NCBI GenBank assembly: GCA_949373145.1 | Contig: CASICI010000007.1 | Location: 59,499-123,498, forward strand | Length of the DNA: 64,000 nt | DNA from: an uncultured Phycisphaerales bacterium | Lineage (GTDB): Bacteria; Planctomycetota; Phycisphaerae; Phycisphaerales; SM1A02 | Reading direction: 5' to 3' | In this document: piece after piece, positions 16,500 to 25,541 of the stretch | Layout: every line of letters starts with the position of its first letter | How positions within the stretch are numbered: the stretch's first letter is position 1 | The notes under the pieces: generated by a model | Told to the model about the DNA's origin: nothing | Seen by the model: the letters and a program-made list of their open reading frames with translations, nothing else | Database searches by the model: none | Made by a program: the position numbers and the translations under genes

Positions 16500-18335
16500 A
16501 TGTGCGGAATCATCGCTTATATCGGAAATCGAGAAGCCAAATCGATTTTGATCGAGGGTCTCAAAAGACTCGAATATCGGGGATATGATTCCGCCGGCGT
16601 CGCTCTGATCGAACCCTCCGGTGAGCTGCGCCGAGCCCGTTCGGTCGGGCGTGTTCTCGGCCTCGAAGAGCTCGTGGCTGACGGCTTCAGTGGCTCTCTT
16701 GGAATCGCCCACACTCGTTGGGCGACTCATGGTGGTGTGAGCAAGCCCAATGCCCACCCCCACATCGATGATCCCAAGCTCGGTCATGGCATCACGCTCG
16801 TACACAACGGCATCATCGAGAACTACACATCGATCAAGCAGTGGCTGCTCAAGAAGAATCACGTCTTCGAATCCGAGACCGATACCGAGGTTCTCGTGCA
16901 CCTGATCGGTGAACTCTACGACGGCGACCTTGAAAAAGCCGTCCAAGCGGCATTGCGCGAAGTGACCGGTGCCTACGCACTGGCCGTGATCTGTGCCAAG
17001 GAGCCGGAGACCTTGGTCGTCGCTCGCAAGGGCTCACCTTTGATGGTTGGTGTCGGGGCCAGCGAATACGTCGTGGCAAGTGATCCAAGTGCGATCGTGG
17101 CCCACACCAAGCAGGCGTTCACTCTCGAAGACTACACCGTTGCCAAGATCACTCGAGATTCGATTCGAACGTCCACCGTCGACAACGTCGAGATCACCCC
17201 TGAGATACGAGAGCTTGAGGTCGATCTCGAGGAGATCGAGCTCGGCTCGTTCGAGCATTACATGCTCAAGGAAATCTACGAGCAGCCTGAGGCCATCAAG
17301 CGCTGTTTTCAGGGAAGGCTCGACCTGCGAGACGGCCAGGTCCGTCTGGGAGGCATCTCCGAGTTCGCCCGCAAGCTCGCCACCGCCAAGCGTGTCGTGT
17401 TCATCGGACAGGGCACCGCGTTGCATGCTGCCATGATCGGTGAATATCTGATCGAGCACCTCGCAAAGATTCCAGCGGAAGTGGAATTCGCCAGCGAGTT
17501 TCGTTATCGAAATCCGATCGTCGAGCCCGGTACGGTCGTGATTTCGATCAGTCAGTCCGGTGAGACCGCTGACACGCTTGCCGCGCTCACGGAAGCGAAA
17601 CAGAAAGGTGCTCTGACCATCGGGCTGGTGAACGTGGTCGGATCGACGATCGCACGTGAGACCGATTCCGGGATCTACCTGAGGGTCGGTCCTGAAATCG
17701 GAGTCGCCTCGACGAAGGCTTTTCTCGGACAGGTCGCGGTGGCCACCATGCTCGCCGCCTACATCGGCAGACGCCGTTTCCTGTCTCAGGATGATCTGGG
17801 CACTCTTTTGAACGACATGGATCGCATTCCCTCACTGATCTCCAGGGTTCTGGAGCAATCGGACGACATCAAGAAAGCCACCAGTCGATACATCAACCGT
17901 GAGAACTGGCTGTTCCTCGGACGAGGCCTGAACTATCCAGTCGCACTCGAGGGTGCGCTGAAGTTGAAGGAGATCAGTTACATCCACGCCGAGGGCATGC
18001 CCGCGGCAGAGATGAAGCATGGCCCCATCGCCCTGATCGATGATGGCATGCCCGTGGTCTTCGTCGCCACCAAGAACAGCCAGTACGAAAAGGTCCTCTC
18101 CAACATCGAGGAGGTCCGAACTCGAGGCGGGCACGTCATCGCAGTCGCGACCGAGGGGGACACCGACATCCAGTCGATGTGTGAAGATGTGTTCTGGGTT
18201 CCTGATGTGTCAGAACCCCTTCAGCCTCTGCTGACCGTGGTCCCACTTCAGTTGATGGCGTATCACGCCGCCGTGATGCGGGGCAAGGATGTCGACAAGC
18301 CGAGAAACCTTGCAAAAAGCGTCACGGTCGAGTGA
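16500..18335 (+). CDS. glmS: glutamine--fructose-6-phosphate aminotransferase (isomerizing)
   Basis: A 611-aa enzyme with the standard length and layout. Cys2 of MCGIIAYIGNREAK is the glutamine amidotransferase nucleophile, followed by HTRWATHGGVSKPNAHPH. Two sugar isomerase domains contain VVISISQSGETADTLAAL and NWLFLGRGLNYPVALEGALK. The end AKSVTVE matches the family terminus. It makes glucosamine-6-phosphate, the first step toward peptidoglycan and lipid A. GGGAGG lies 11 bases before the ATG. I looked for a glmS ribozyme upstream and saw nothing resembling its core. Confidence 0.97.
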   Translation: MCGIIAYIGNREAKSILIEGLKRLEYRGYDSAGVALIEPSGELRRARSVGRVLGLEELVADGFSGSLGIAHTRWATHGGVSKPNAHPHIDDPKLGHGITLVHNGIIENYTSIKQWLLKKNHVFESETDTEVLVHLIGELYDGDLEKAVQAALREVTGAYALAVICAKEPETLVVARKGSPLMVGVGASEYVVASDPSAIVAHTKQAFTLEDYTVAKITRDSIRTSTVDNVEITPEIRELEVDLEEIELGSFEHYMLKEIYEQPEAIKRCFQGRLDLRDGQVRLGGISEFARKLATAKRVVFIGQGTALHAAMIGEYLIEHLAKIPAEVEFASEFRYRNPIVEPGTVVISISQSGETADTLAALTEAKQKGALTIGLVNVVGSTIARETDSGIYLRVGPEIGVASTKAFLGQVAVATMLAAYIGRRRFLSQDDLGTLLNDMDRIPSLISRVLEQSDDIKKATSRYINRENWLFLGRGLNYPVALEGALKLKEISYIHAEGMPAAEMKHGPIALIDDGMPVVFVATKNSQYEKVLSNIEEVRTRGGHVIAVATEGDTDIQSMCEDVFWVPDVSEPLQPLLTVVPLQLMAYHAAVMRGKDVDKPRNLAKSVTVE

Positions 18336-18345
18336 CCGAATCCCT

Positions 18346-18383
18346 CGGATTCTGGAAAACAGGGATGACTGTTTCCAAATCCG
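18346..18383 (+). terminator. hairpin after glmS
   Basis: Imperfect inverted repeat: the left arm CGGATTCTGGAAAACAG pairs with the right arm CTGTTTCCAAATCCG, with two single-base bulges and a six-base loop. It begins 10 bases after the glmS stop. The sequence after it (GATGGTTGTTC) is only moderately U-rich, so it may end transcription weakly or protect the 3' end. Confidence 0.55.
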
Positions 18384-18584
18384 GATGGTTGTTCACACTT
18401 CATCTCTGTGCTTGAATCATTTAGTTTGAGGCACTAATATCGGTGTTCCGACGTCTTGACGTCGGCATTTCCGTATTCGGCACGAACCCGTTCTGGTCGT
18501 TTCGTGCAGTCGTTCTCAGGTTTTCAGTCGGCGCAGACACGTGTTTGCCCGTTCTCGAAGCGCATCATAAGAGCTGTCCGTTCA

Positions 18585-19388
18585 ATGTCTGACGAAAAGA
18601 TCTGGATCAAGAAAGCCTTCGGAGTGACTCCCCTTCGACATGAGGGTGATGGTGCACGAAGTCGTTGTTGGTGCGCAAGCACCAAGGACAACGAAATTCT
18701 TCTTCTCAAGCACGTGAAGATAGAAGACGAGAAAGACGAACGCTGGGTCGAACAACTCGTGAACGAGCATCGTGTCGCGAATGCGGTGAACCACGCAAGC
18801 ATGCGAGGCACGCATTCGGTGGTCTACTATCCCAACAAGAAGAACGCGACCGATGTCGGTCTCCTTCTCCAGTACGTCGATGGTGAAGATCTCCAGGAAT
18901 GGCAGAAGAACACAAACCCATCGATGGATGAACTCCTTCGTGTGTTCATCGAAGTCTCGGATGGTTTGAACCAGATGCATCTCGCCGGATACGCGCATGC
19001 CGACATGAAGCCGTTGAACGTGCTCATCGACAACCGGACCAAGGATCCCTTGATCATCGATCTGGGCCAGGCCTGCCCCTTGATGACCATCAAGGAGAGA
19101 ATTCAGGGGACACCCGGGTTCATGGCACCCGAACAGGCGAAGCGCAATGCGGTGACCTATCTCACCGATGTGTTCAACTGGGGCGCCACGATGTACTTCA
19201 TGCTCTCGGGTCAGCGCGTCGACACCGACAAGTGGACCGAGACCCGCATGCTCACGAATGTCCCCGACGGACTCGCTCAGTTGGTCGCCCAGTGCGTGCG
19301 CCTCGTTCCTGAAGAACGTCCGAACATGAAATTCGTCCGGGACAGTCTTCGAGGAATTCGATCCAAGATCGATGTCGGCGCCGTTTAA
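18585..19388 (+). CDS. small serine/threonine protein kinase, non-RD type
   Basis: A 267-aa soluble kinase domain with nothing attached. The start at 18585 (MSDEKIWIKKAFGV) is preferred to a longer open frame. Landmarks are a lysine in EILLLKHVK, the catalytic loop HADMKPLNVL (about residues 137-146), the metal motif as DLG in LIIDLGQAC, and TPGFMAPEQA for the APE region. The loop has Ala in place of the usual Arg before Asp, which makes it a non-RD kinase. The glycine-rich loop near the N-terminus is barely recognisable. Activity therefore looks possible but reduced or unusual. No membrane sensor part is present. The glutathione peroxidase gene follows 18 bases later. Confidence 0.85.
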   Translation: MSDEKIWIKKAFGVTPLRHEGDGARSRCWCASTKDNEILLLKHVKIEDEKDERWVEQLVNEHRVANAVNHASMRGTHSVVYYPNKKNATDVGLLLQYVDGEDLQEWQKNTNPSMDELLRVFIEVSDGLNQMHLAGYAHADMKPLNVLIDNRTKDPLIIDLGQACPLMTIKERIQGTPGFMAPEQAKRNAVTYLTDVFNWGATMYFMLSGQRVDTDKWTETRMLTNVPDGLAQLVAQCVRLVPEERPNMKFVRDSLRGIRSKIDVGAV

Positions 19389-19406
19389 CGCCGCTACGAT
19401 GCCCTC

Positions 19407-20018
19407 ATGAGCACTCGAACCAAACTCAATCGTTTTCGAAACATCGCGACCGGAGCCGCCATGGCGGTGATCGGACTTGGATGTGCCAAGGAAGCTCCGC
19501 AGACGCCCGAGGCGATGGCCAAGTGGTCCGATGAGAGTCTGTGGTCTCTCGAAGTCGTCGACATCGACGGCAACACCCGTTCGTTGTCCGAATTCGATGG
19601 TCAGGTCGCACTGGTCGTGAACGTGGCGAGTCGCTGTGGGTTCACCCCCCAATACGAAGAGCTCCAGGCACTCTACGACGCTCGCCGCAAGGACGGCTTC
19701 GTGATTCTCGGCTTCCCGTGCAATGACTTCGGTGGACAGGAGTCAGGTTCGACCGAGGAGATCAAGGCCTTCTGCACCACACGTTTCGGCGTCGAGTTTC
19801 CGATGTTCTCCAAGGTCGTGATCAAGGATGAAGCGACCCGCAGTCCCACTTTCGAACTTCTCGGCACCCAGACCGGCAAGTTGCCGGGTTGGAATTTCGG
19901 AAAGTACCTCGTTGGTTCCGACGGCAAGGCGATCGCGTTCTTCAATTCAACCGATTCGCCATCTGGAAAGAAGATCCAGACCGCCATCGACGAAGCTCTC
20001 GCCGCCAACCCATCCTGA
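19407..20018 (+). CDS. glutathione peroxidase-family thiol peroxidase, exported
   Basis: A 203-aa protein. The N-terminal 26 residues are basic then hydrophobic and end VIGLGCAKE. This is a possible though imperfect lipobox, so it may be a lipoprotein. The peroxidase core has NVASRCGFTPQY with the peroxidatic Cys77, FPCNDFGGQESGS with the conserved Gln and a possible resolving Cys, and WNFGKYLVG with the conserved Trp and Asn. The Cys form usually takes electrons from thioredoxin more than from glutathione. A thioredoxin gene lies 4 kb downstream but is cytoplasmic. It probably shares a transcript with the kinase gene just upstream. Confidence 0.92.
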   Translation: MSTRTKLNRFRNIATGAAMAVIGLGCAKEAPQTPEAMAKWSDESLWSLEVVDIDGNTRSLSEFDGQVALVVNVASRCGFTPQYEELQALYDARRKDGFVILGFPCNDFGGQESGSTEEIKAFCTTRFGVEFPMFSKVVIKDEATRSPTFELLGTQTGKLPGWNFGKYLVGSDGKAIAFFNSTDSPSGKKIQTAIDEALAANPS

Positions 20019-20051
20019 CCGGGACGGCCATCCGACTTCACTTCAGTCGCC

Positions 20052-21221
20052 TCACCCGCTCTTCGGCGTCCGCCCGAATCGCCTGAGGCTTGCGATTCCG
20101 ACCGCACACCATCCTCGGCCGGTCGCCTCGAGCTCCGCCAGTGAAGCCGCCACCAGAATCCAGATGGTCACCGTTTCATCGATCTGTCCCGTCCAGAAGG
20201 CGAAGACCGCGATCACCGCAGGCAGTGTTCCGTTTCCGAGCAACCCCAGTGTCGAGATGGCGGCCTGTTCCAGACTTCCCTTGTGTCTTCGGAGATGGAT
20301 CGTCGCGACGATCCACTTGAGGTCGCTCATCAACAGCCACAGAATGATCGCCAGCCACATGGCCGTGGCGGATTCAAGTACGTCGATGTTCAACATCGTG
20401 ACTGCCACGAGGGCGGGTGCCACCACGAACTTGGAGAGTCCGCGCAGTCGATTGCGTGACTCCTGTCGCTCGATCGTGAGAAATCGTGCAAGCACGGCGA
20501 CCAGCAGCAGTGCGCCCGCCGAAAAACCGGAGACCTCACTTGATTCAGGTGCCGGAGCGAATGCGACCAATGCTGCAAGCGCGATGATCGTCGCGAATTG
20601 TGTCGGAGCACTCAGTGTCGTGCGCGCAGTTCGCTGGGTGCGGTCCCTCCCATAGGCGGCCACCCCGCAGGCCGCACCGATCCACAACCCTGCCATCGAC
20701 TGGATACCGAGCAATGAAGAGATCAGGACGCCCGAGCCACCACACATGACCACCATCCAGGCAGCGAGCAGCAGACTTCCGGGAGCCCCCTTGGTGGCTC
20801 TGATGTTGGTGCATCCCACCACGATGATCGACAGAGTCACCATCAGCCAGCGCACTCCGCCTTGATTGTGCTCTCGCAGCGCGATCAGGTTCTGAGAGAG
20901 GCTGGCAGGCGACTCCGTGGTCGCCTGCGCAACGGACTCCGGCTGTTCCAGCATCCGACTGCGTTCGACCATCTGTTCCGCGCGCGACTTCGAGGCTTCC
21001 TCGGTCAGGGCTCGTATCTCGTCGGCTCGTCCGATCCAGAGTGCGTCGAACGTTTCCGGTGCGATTCTGCCCAGGACGGTCGGCCCCAGAAGAGTTCCCA
21101 CGAACAGGGCGGCAATCAAGGCGCCTTCCTTGAAGTTGAGTTTTCGAAGTCCGAGCGTGCTCAACGCCGCGATCACTGCAGTGAGTGTTGCAAAGCCCAG
21201 AATGATGAAATCCTGCATCAT
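20052..21221 (-). CDS. polytopic membrane protein of unknown function
   Basis: A 389-aa protein (Met at position 1 or 2) with two N-terminal helices separated by KLNFKEGALI. A hydrophilic stretch of about 80 residues follows (ADEIRALTEEASKSRAEQMV), then eight or so further helices. The small-residue-rich N-terminal part (ALIAALFVGTLLGPTVLG) recalls the start of cation/proton antiporters, but the ion-binding helix motifs of that family were not found. It is convergent with the peroxidase gene, 33 bases apart, and divergent from the following gene. Confidence 0.6.
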   Translation of the reverse strand: MMQDFIILGFATLTAVIAALSTLGLRKLNFKEGALIAALFVGTLLGPTVLGRIAPETFDALWIGRADEIRALTEEASKSRAEQMVERSRMLEQPESVAQATTESPASLSQNLIALREHNQGGVRWLMVTLSIIVVGCTNIRATKGAPGSLLLAAWMVVMCGGSGVLISSLLGIQSMAGLWIGAACGVAAYGRDRTQRTARTTLSAPTQFATIIALAALVAFAPAPESSEVSGFSAGALLLVAVLARFLTIERQESRNRLRGLSKFVVAPALVAVTMLNIDVLESATAMWLAIILWLLMSDLKWIVATIHLRRHKGSLEQAAISTLGLLGNGTLPAVIAVFAFWTGQIDETVTIWILVAASLAELEATGRGWCAVGIASLRRFGRTPKSG

Positions 21222-21302
21222 GTCTCTTCTATCGGCTCAGCCACCGTATTTCTCCTGATCGGAGTACAGTGATTCGGTCACAACGCACCCGGAGTCCTTC
21301 AG

Positions 21303-23012
21303 ATGATCTCTCTTTTCACCATTGCGCTCGTTCTTTTCGCTGGATCACCCGACACCCCCGGTCCCTCGAAACCGGAAGGGGAGCTCGAGAAGGCCCTTGC
21401 CTTGATTCCTGATGACGCGCTCGCGCTGGGGCTCATTCCGCGCCTTGATCGTCTGAACGACGACATGGGCGAAATGCTCGATGCGATGAATCGTCCTTCC
21501 ACCGTCCTTGCGGGTCGTCCGATCGAGATGTTGAAGGCGCAGATGGGGATTTCGGTCGCTCTGGACGAGCGTGGCGCCCTGGCTGCGTGGGTCGAGATGC
21601 CCAGCGAGAAGGACGCCAAGGAGCCAGTCACCGCATTTCTGGTCCCGGTTTCCGATCCCAAGGCCTTCCTCGAAGGAAACTTCACCGCATCCGGTGAGGC
21701 GTGGCGTCGCCCCGGTGGTGAACTGGTGTTCGCCAGATCACTGGAGTCGCATGTCCTGCTTTCGAGTGACCAGTCTCTTGTCGACGGCTACGAGCCAGGG
21801 GCTGGAAGTCGTGTTCGCATGATGCGCGATCTTGGAGACAAGGCGGCAACCTTGATCGCGAAGGGAGACGTGATCGGCTGGATCGATGGAAACCGGATGT
21901 CTCAGCTCGACATGAAGTCGATGTCCTTCGCCCAGAATGATGTTCCGGGGCTGCCTGATTTCACCGCCGATGGAATCAGAGACAGTGTGATGGTTCTCGA
22001 TGTGGATCCACTCGGGCTCTCCCTCAGAACATTCTCGATGTTCGATGAGTCCTCGGAACTCGGCGCACTGATGGTGCCCGGCACCAAGGGACCCGCTCCC
22101 ATGTCGAGATTGACGGACGATCCCTTCTACTTCGCGATTTCCGTGGATGCCCTCGGACTTGGCGGCATGCCGGTCGCCAAGGCACTGCTTGCCGCGACCG
22201 ACCTGTCGTTGCCACTCATTCCCGACTTGATGGATTCGATCGGGAAGGATCTTCAGGCGATGCAGATGGCGATCTATCCGAGTCGTCTGGGAATCGCACT
22301 GGGCGGACTTCTCAATGATTCCGCTCTGGTGATGGTCAGCAAGGACCCCGCCGCGCTCGAAGACACCATGCGAGAACAGATCATGTCCGTCGCTGGTGAA
22401 CGAAACGGAATCCGCTACGAACCTGAATGGACCGAAGACAAGGAACTGAGAACCGGGGGAACCGCGGATGCCTATCGATTGAAGGAAACGATTCTGCCGC
22501 CCTCGCAGAGTTCCGGCGGCTCACGTCCTCAGATGGGTGCTGCATTCCAGCAGATCTTTCTGCAATTGTTGTACGGCTCACGAGGTCTCAACGGGTTTGC
22601 CGGAGTCGAAGCCGATGCCATGGTGATGACGTTTTCTCAGAGACCCGATGTCTGGGGCCGCGCACTCAAAGCGGCTGATTCGAAGGGTGACCTACTTTCT
22701 GACAACGCGACGCTGAGTGCGATGCGCCCCTGGCTGCTCGAGTCTCCTGACGTGGAAATTCTCATTGGCGTGGGTTCCTTCGGCAAACTGCTCAAACAAG
22801 TGAGCCGGGCGATGCCGATCGCCGCTTTCGATTCAGCGGATCTTCCGGAGATTCCCGAGGGCCTGCCTCCGATCGCCATCGACCTCAAAACACAGACGGC
22901 TTCGGTGGAGAGTGCCACCGTGGTTCCGACCGGCGTGGTCGCCCTCGTCTACGATCAGATCGTGAAATGGATGACGGCACAGATGTCCTCAGGTACGGAC
23001 GCTCGTCCATGA
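21303..23012 (+). CDS. large secreted protein of unknown function
   Basis: A 569-aa protein with a short N-terminal hydrophobic segment (MISLFTIALVLFAGS), probably a signal peptide. The rest is a rather even alpha/beta sequence with PDDALALGLIPRLDRLNDDMGEML near the start, similar in style to the DUF3352-like exported proteins common in planctomycetes. No cysteines form a pattern and no catalytic motif is seen. Its stop overlaps the start of folP (ATGA), so the two are probably co-transcribed although their functions look unrelated. Confidence 0.6.
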   Translation: MISLFTIALVLFAGSPDTPGPSKPEGELEKALALIPDDALALGLIPRLDRLNDDMGEMLDAMNRPSTVLAGRPIEMLKAQMGISVALDERGALAAWVEMPSEKDAKEPVTAFLVPVSDPKAFLEGNFTASGEAWRRPGGELVFARSLESHVLLSSDQSLVDGYEPGAGSRVRMMRDLGDKAATLIAKGDVIGWIDGNRMSQLDMKSMSFAQNDVPGLPDFTADGIRDSVMVLDVDPLGLSLRTFSMFDESSELGALMVPGTKGPAPMSRLTDDPFYFAISVDALGLGGMPVAKALLAATDLSLPLIPDLMDSIGKDLQAMQMAIYPSRLGIALGGLLNDSALVMVSKDPAALEDTMREQIMSVAGERNGIRYEPEWTEDKELRTGGTADAYRLKETILPPSQSSGGSRPQMGAAFQQIFLQLLYGSRGLNGFAGVEADAMVMTFSQRPDVWGRALKAADSKGDLLSDNATLSAMRPWLLESPDVEILIGVGSFGKLLKQVSRAMPIAAFDSADLPEIPEGLPPIAIDLKTQTASVESATVVPTGVVALVYDQIVKWMTAQMSSGTDARP

Positions 23013-23905
23013 GTGACGTTCGAAGTGCGTGCTGGCGCATGAACTCGGGTCGTTCGATCGAACTCACCGCTCCGGTCGTCATGGGCATCCTCAACACCAC
23101 GCCTGACAGTTTTCATGAGGGTGGTCGTCTGCTCGATCCTGAGGCTGCTCTGGCGCGTGCGCTTGAAATGTCTGCTCAGGGGGCTCAGATCATCGATATC
23201 GGGGGTGAATCCACTCGTCCCGGGGCAGATCGGATCAGCCCAGATGAGCAGGTTCGTCGGACTGAACCCGTCATCAAAGCGCTGAGAGCGGTGTCTGATG
23301 TCATGATTTCGATCGATACCACCTCCGGAGTGGTCGCAGCCGCAGCTCTCGAGGCCGGGGCTGACATCATCAATGACGTCTCTGGAGGAGAGGAAGATCC
23401 CGACCTGCTCGATTTGGCGGCGACCACTGGGGCGGGGCTGGTCTTGATGCACCGTACGCGGCCTCCTGATCAGGATGTCTACAGTCATCTTCACCGCACC
23501 GACCCTGACTACGGGCCAGATGGGGTGGTGCCAGGCGTCCGGCATGGTTTGGACGCCATCCTGGACCGGGCCGTGGCTTCCGGGGTCTCAAGCTCGCAAA
23601 TCGTCCTCGATCCGGGGTTCGGGTTCGGCAAGTCAGTTGCCCAGAATTTCGAGCTTCTGCACTCTCTTGGCAGTCTGACTCCCCGAAGTGCCCCCGAGGT
23701 CCCGCTTCTGGTGGGGCTTTCTCGAAAGAGTTTCATCGGGGCCGCCCTCGGAGATCGCCCGGTCGAAGAACGTCTTGCCGGTTCCCTCGCCGCCTCCCTG
23801 ATCGCGGCTCAGGGCGGAGCGTCCATCATCAGAACCCACGATGTTCCGGAGACGGTCGACACGCTGAAGATCCTCCTGGCTTCTGAAAAAACAAAGACCT
23901 GCTGA
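23009..23905 (+). CDS. folP: dihydropteroate synthase
   Basis: A 298-aa enzyme that joins p-aminobenzoate to the pterin pyrophosphate in folate synthesis. The start at 23009 overlaps the previous stop. Hallmarks are VVMGILNTTPDSFHEGGR, IDIGGESTRPGADRIS, IINDVSGG, VLDPGFGFGKSVAQNF and the C-terminal IIRTHDVPETV. These cover the pterin, phosphate and sulfonamide-target sites. Length is normal. Confidence 0.96.
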   Translation: MSDVRSACWRMNSGRSIELTAPVVMGILNTTPDSFHEGGRLLDPEAALARALEMSAQGAQIIDIGGESTRPGADRISPDEQVRRTEPVIKALRAVSDVMISIDTTSGVVAAAALEAGADIINDVSGGEEDPDLLDLAATTGAGLVLMHRTRPPDQDVYSHLHRTDPDYGPDGVVPGVRHGLDAILDRAVASGVSSSQIVLDPGFGFGKSVAQNFELLHSLGSLTPRSAPEVPLLVGLSRKSFIGAALGDRPVEERLAGSLAASLIAAQGGASIIRTHDVPETVDTLKILLASEKTKTC

Positions 23906-23997
23906 GCTTCTTTTGACCTGCTACCATCTCAGGTTGATGGGTGACGCAGTCATCCGGACCCACACCTTAAACACACTTGTTTGGAGTCTCTCAAGCC

Positions 23998-24330
23998 ATG
24001 GCGAGCGATACCATGATCGAGTTCACCGATGCTAATTTCCAGGCCGAAGCACTTGATGCCGGCATGCCTGTTCTCGTCGATTTCTGGGCGGAGTGGTGTC
24101 AGCCATGCCGCATGCTTGCACCGACCATCGAAGAGGTGGCCAACGACTTCGCCGGACGTGCGAAGGTCGGCAAGCTCGACGTCGATGGAAATCGTGAAGT
24201 CGCCTTGAAGTATTCCATTCAGTCGATTCCGACCGTCATCCTTCTCAAGGATGGCGAGGTCGTCAACAAGTTCGTCGGGCTTCAGGGCAAGGATGTCTTT
24301 GCCGGAGCGATCGACGAATTGCTTGGTTGA
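23998..24330 (+). CDS. trxA: thioredoxin with a CQPC active site
   Basis: A 110-aa cytoplasmic thioredoxin: LVDFWAEWCQPCRMLAPTIE, cis-Pro in SIPTVILLKDGEVV, and a normal end. The active site is WCQPC, not the standard WCGPC. The residue between the cysteines tunes redox potential, so this may be a specialised thioredoxin. Seven extra codons are open upstream of 23998, but the ATG at 23998 gives the standard length. It lies 92 bases after folP and was probably given its own promoter. Confidence 0.93.
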   Translation: MASDTMIEFTDANFQAEALDAGMPVLVDFWAEWCQPCRMLAPTIEEVANDFAGRAKVGKLDVDGNREVALKYSIQSIPTVILLKDGEVVNKFVGLQGKDVFAGAIDELLG

Positions 24331-24488
24331 TCAAAGAGGAATCAGAGACCGCCCTGATAAAAAAGCCGTCTCGGGACCCTTCTTCGGGTCTCAGGGGACA
24401 ACGGTTTGCCTGTCGGAGGTCTCTCGGATACCTTTCTTCTCTCGCTCGCACTCGTGCCGGTGAGAACCAGCCCGTTCGTCGGGTTCCT

Positions 24489-24561
24489 GGGGCCGTAGCT
24501 CAGTTGGGAGAGCGCTTCCATGGCATGGAAGAGGTCGTCGGTTCGATCCCGATCGGCTCCA
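24489..24561 (+). tRNA. tRNA-Ala (anticodon GGC)
   Basis: The 73-base cloverleaf is complete: acceptor GGGGCCG pairs with CGGCTCC (one G-T), D-arm GCTC...GAGC, anticodon stem CTTCC/GGAAG with loop ATGGCAT giving GGC at 34-36, and T-arm GTCGG TTCGATC CCGAT. The discriminator base is A. CCA is not encoded. A strong terminator follows ten bases later. Confidence 0.96.
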
Positions 24562-24570
24562 CTTGACTTG

Positions 24571-24602
24571 AAGGACGTTCGCGAATGCGAGCGTCCTTTT
24601 TC
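24571..24602 (+). terminator. rho-independent terminator behind tRNA-Ala
   Basis: A 12-base stem (AAGGACGTTCGC with GCGAGCGTCCTT, one G-T pair) has a four-base loop and runs directly into TTTTTC. It has all features of an intrinsic terminator for the tRNA transcript. Confidence 0.9.
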
Positions 24603-24688
24603 TTGGACTCGGTATTCTGAACATCGTCATTCAACCGTGGTAAACGTCATTCACTCGGTCCTGTTCGACCGGGAGTCGGGAGCATCAC

Positions 24689-25540
24689 ATGAAGAAGCAG
24701 CTCACATCCTTGCTCGGTTCGACCGTTCTCTCGATCGGCTTCTGCTTGCTGATGCTGTTCGCCGTGATCTGGGTGCTGGGCAGTCTCGGCGAACGTTCCG
24801 GCACCGATGTCACCATCACCTTCGACCAAGGGCATGGCGTGGGAGTCGGTGGTGAGGTTCGATGTCGCGGCATCGTGGTCGGCAGGGTTTCCGACGTCAG
24901 ACTTGACGGTGAGGGTGTCCAGGTCGACGTCACACTCGCTCTGCCATCGCGCTCGCGTCTGATGCGTGAAGGCACGAGGTGGTGGATCGATCGTCCGATG
25001 GTCGAGTGGTCCGGAGTCGGTGGATTGGATGGTGCGTTCAGCGATCGAGTGATCGAAGTGGATCCCGGTCTTTCCGAGGGAGCCATCGTTCGCGGGTTCC
25101 GGGGTCTTGATGAACCACCGGTGCTGTCTCAGTACCAACCCGGCGATCTGCCATTGACTCTGATCGCTTCCAAGAGAGGAAGTCTCCAGCGCGGTGCTTC
25201 GGTGCTCTATCGTGGCGTTCGCATCGGAACGATTCTTGAAACTGATCTCGCGGAGAACGCGAGTTCGGTCGAAGCACGCATCCTGATCGAACGACGCTTC
25301 GCACCTCTGGTGCGTCGGAATTCCCGCTTCTACGAAGCCGGCGTGCTCGATCTTGATCTGGGTTTCACCGGACTTCGCGCGAGACTGGATTCACTGGAGA
25401 CTCTCATGGTCGGAGGAGTGTCACTTGTCACACCCGACGCACCGGGTGAACGGGTGGATCCCGAGGCACGATTCGTCGTCGAGACCGAGGAGGACGATGA
25501 CTGGGCCGCGTGGCGACCGCTGATTCCTCTCGAGGACTGA
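24689..25540 (+). CDS. MCE-domain (PqiB/MlaD-like) membrane-anchored protein
   Basis: A 283-aa protein with one N-terminal helix (VLSIGFCLLMLFAVIWVLG) followed by two MCE-type beta domains. The first begins VTITFDQGHGVGVGGEVRCRG, the second LTLIASKRGSLQRGASVLYRG; each contains the typical G-x-x-V-x-Y/C-R-G-x-x-V-G-x-V turn. Two domains in one chain suggest a shortened PqiB-type lipid-transport protein. The acidic tail is short. No ABC transporter or MlaE subunit is adjacent, so the partner is elsewhere. It is convergent with an outer-membrane protein gene with one base between the stops. Confidence 0.85.
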   Translation: MKKQLTSLLGSTVLSIGFCLLMLFAVIWVLGSLGERSGTDVTITFDQGHGVGVGGEVRCRGIVVGRVSDVRLDGEGVQVDVTLALPSRSRLMREGTRWWIDRPMVEWSGVGGLDGAFSDRVIEVDPGLSEGAIVRGFRGLDEPPVLSQYQPGDLPLTLIASKRGSLQRGASVLYRGVRIGTILETDLAENASSVEARILIERRFAPLVRRNSRFYEAGVLDLDLGFTGLRARLDSLETLMVGGVSLVTPDAPGERVDPEARFVVETEEDDDWAAWRPLIPLED

Positions 25541-25541
25541 C

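Noticed and set aside
24340..24400. Hairpin GGGACCC/GGGTCTC after the thioredoxin gene
   Set aside because: It is not followed by a run of T, and one G-T pair is needed, so it was not annotated as a terminator.
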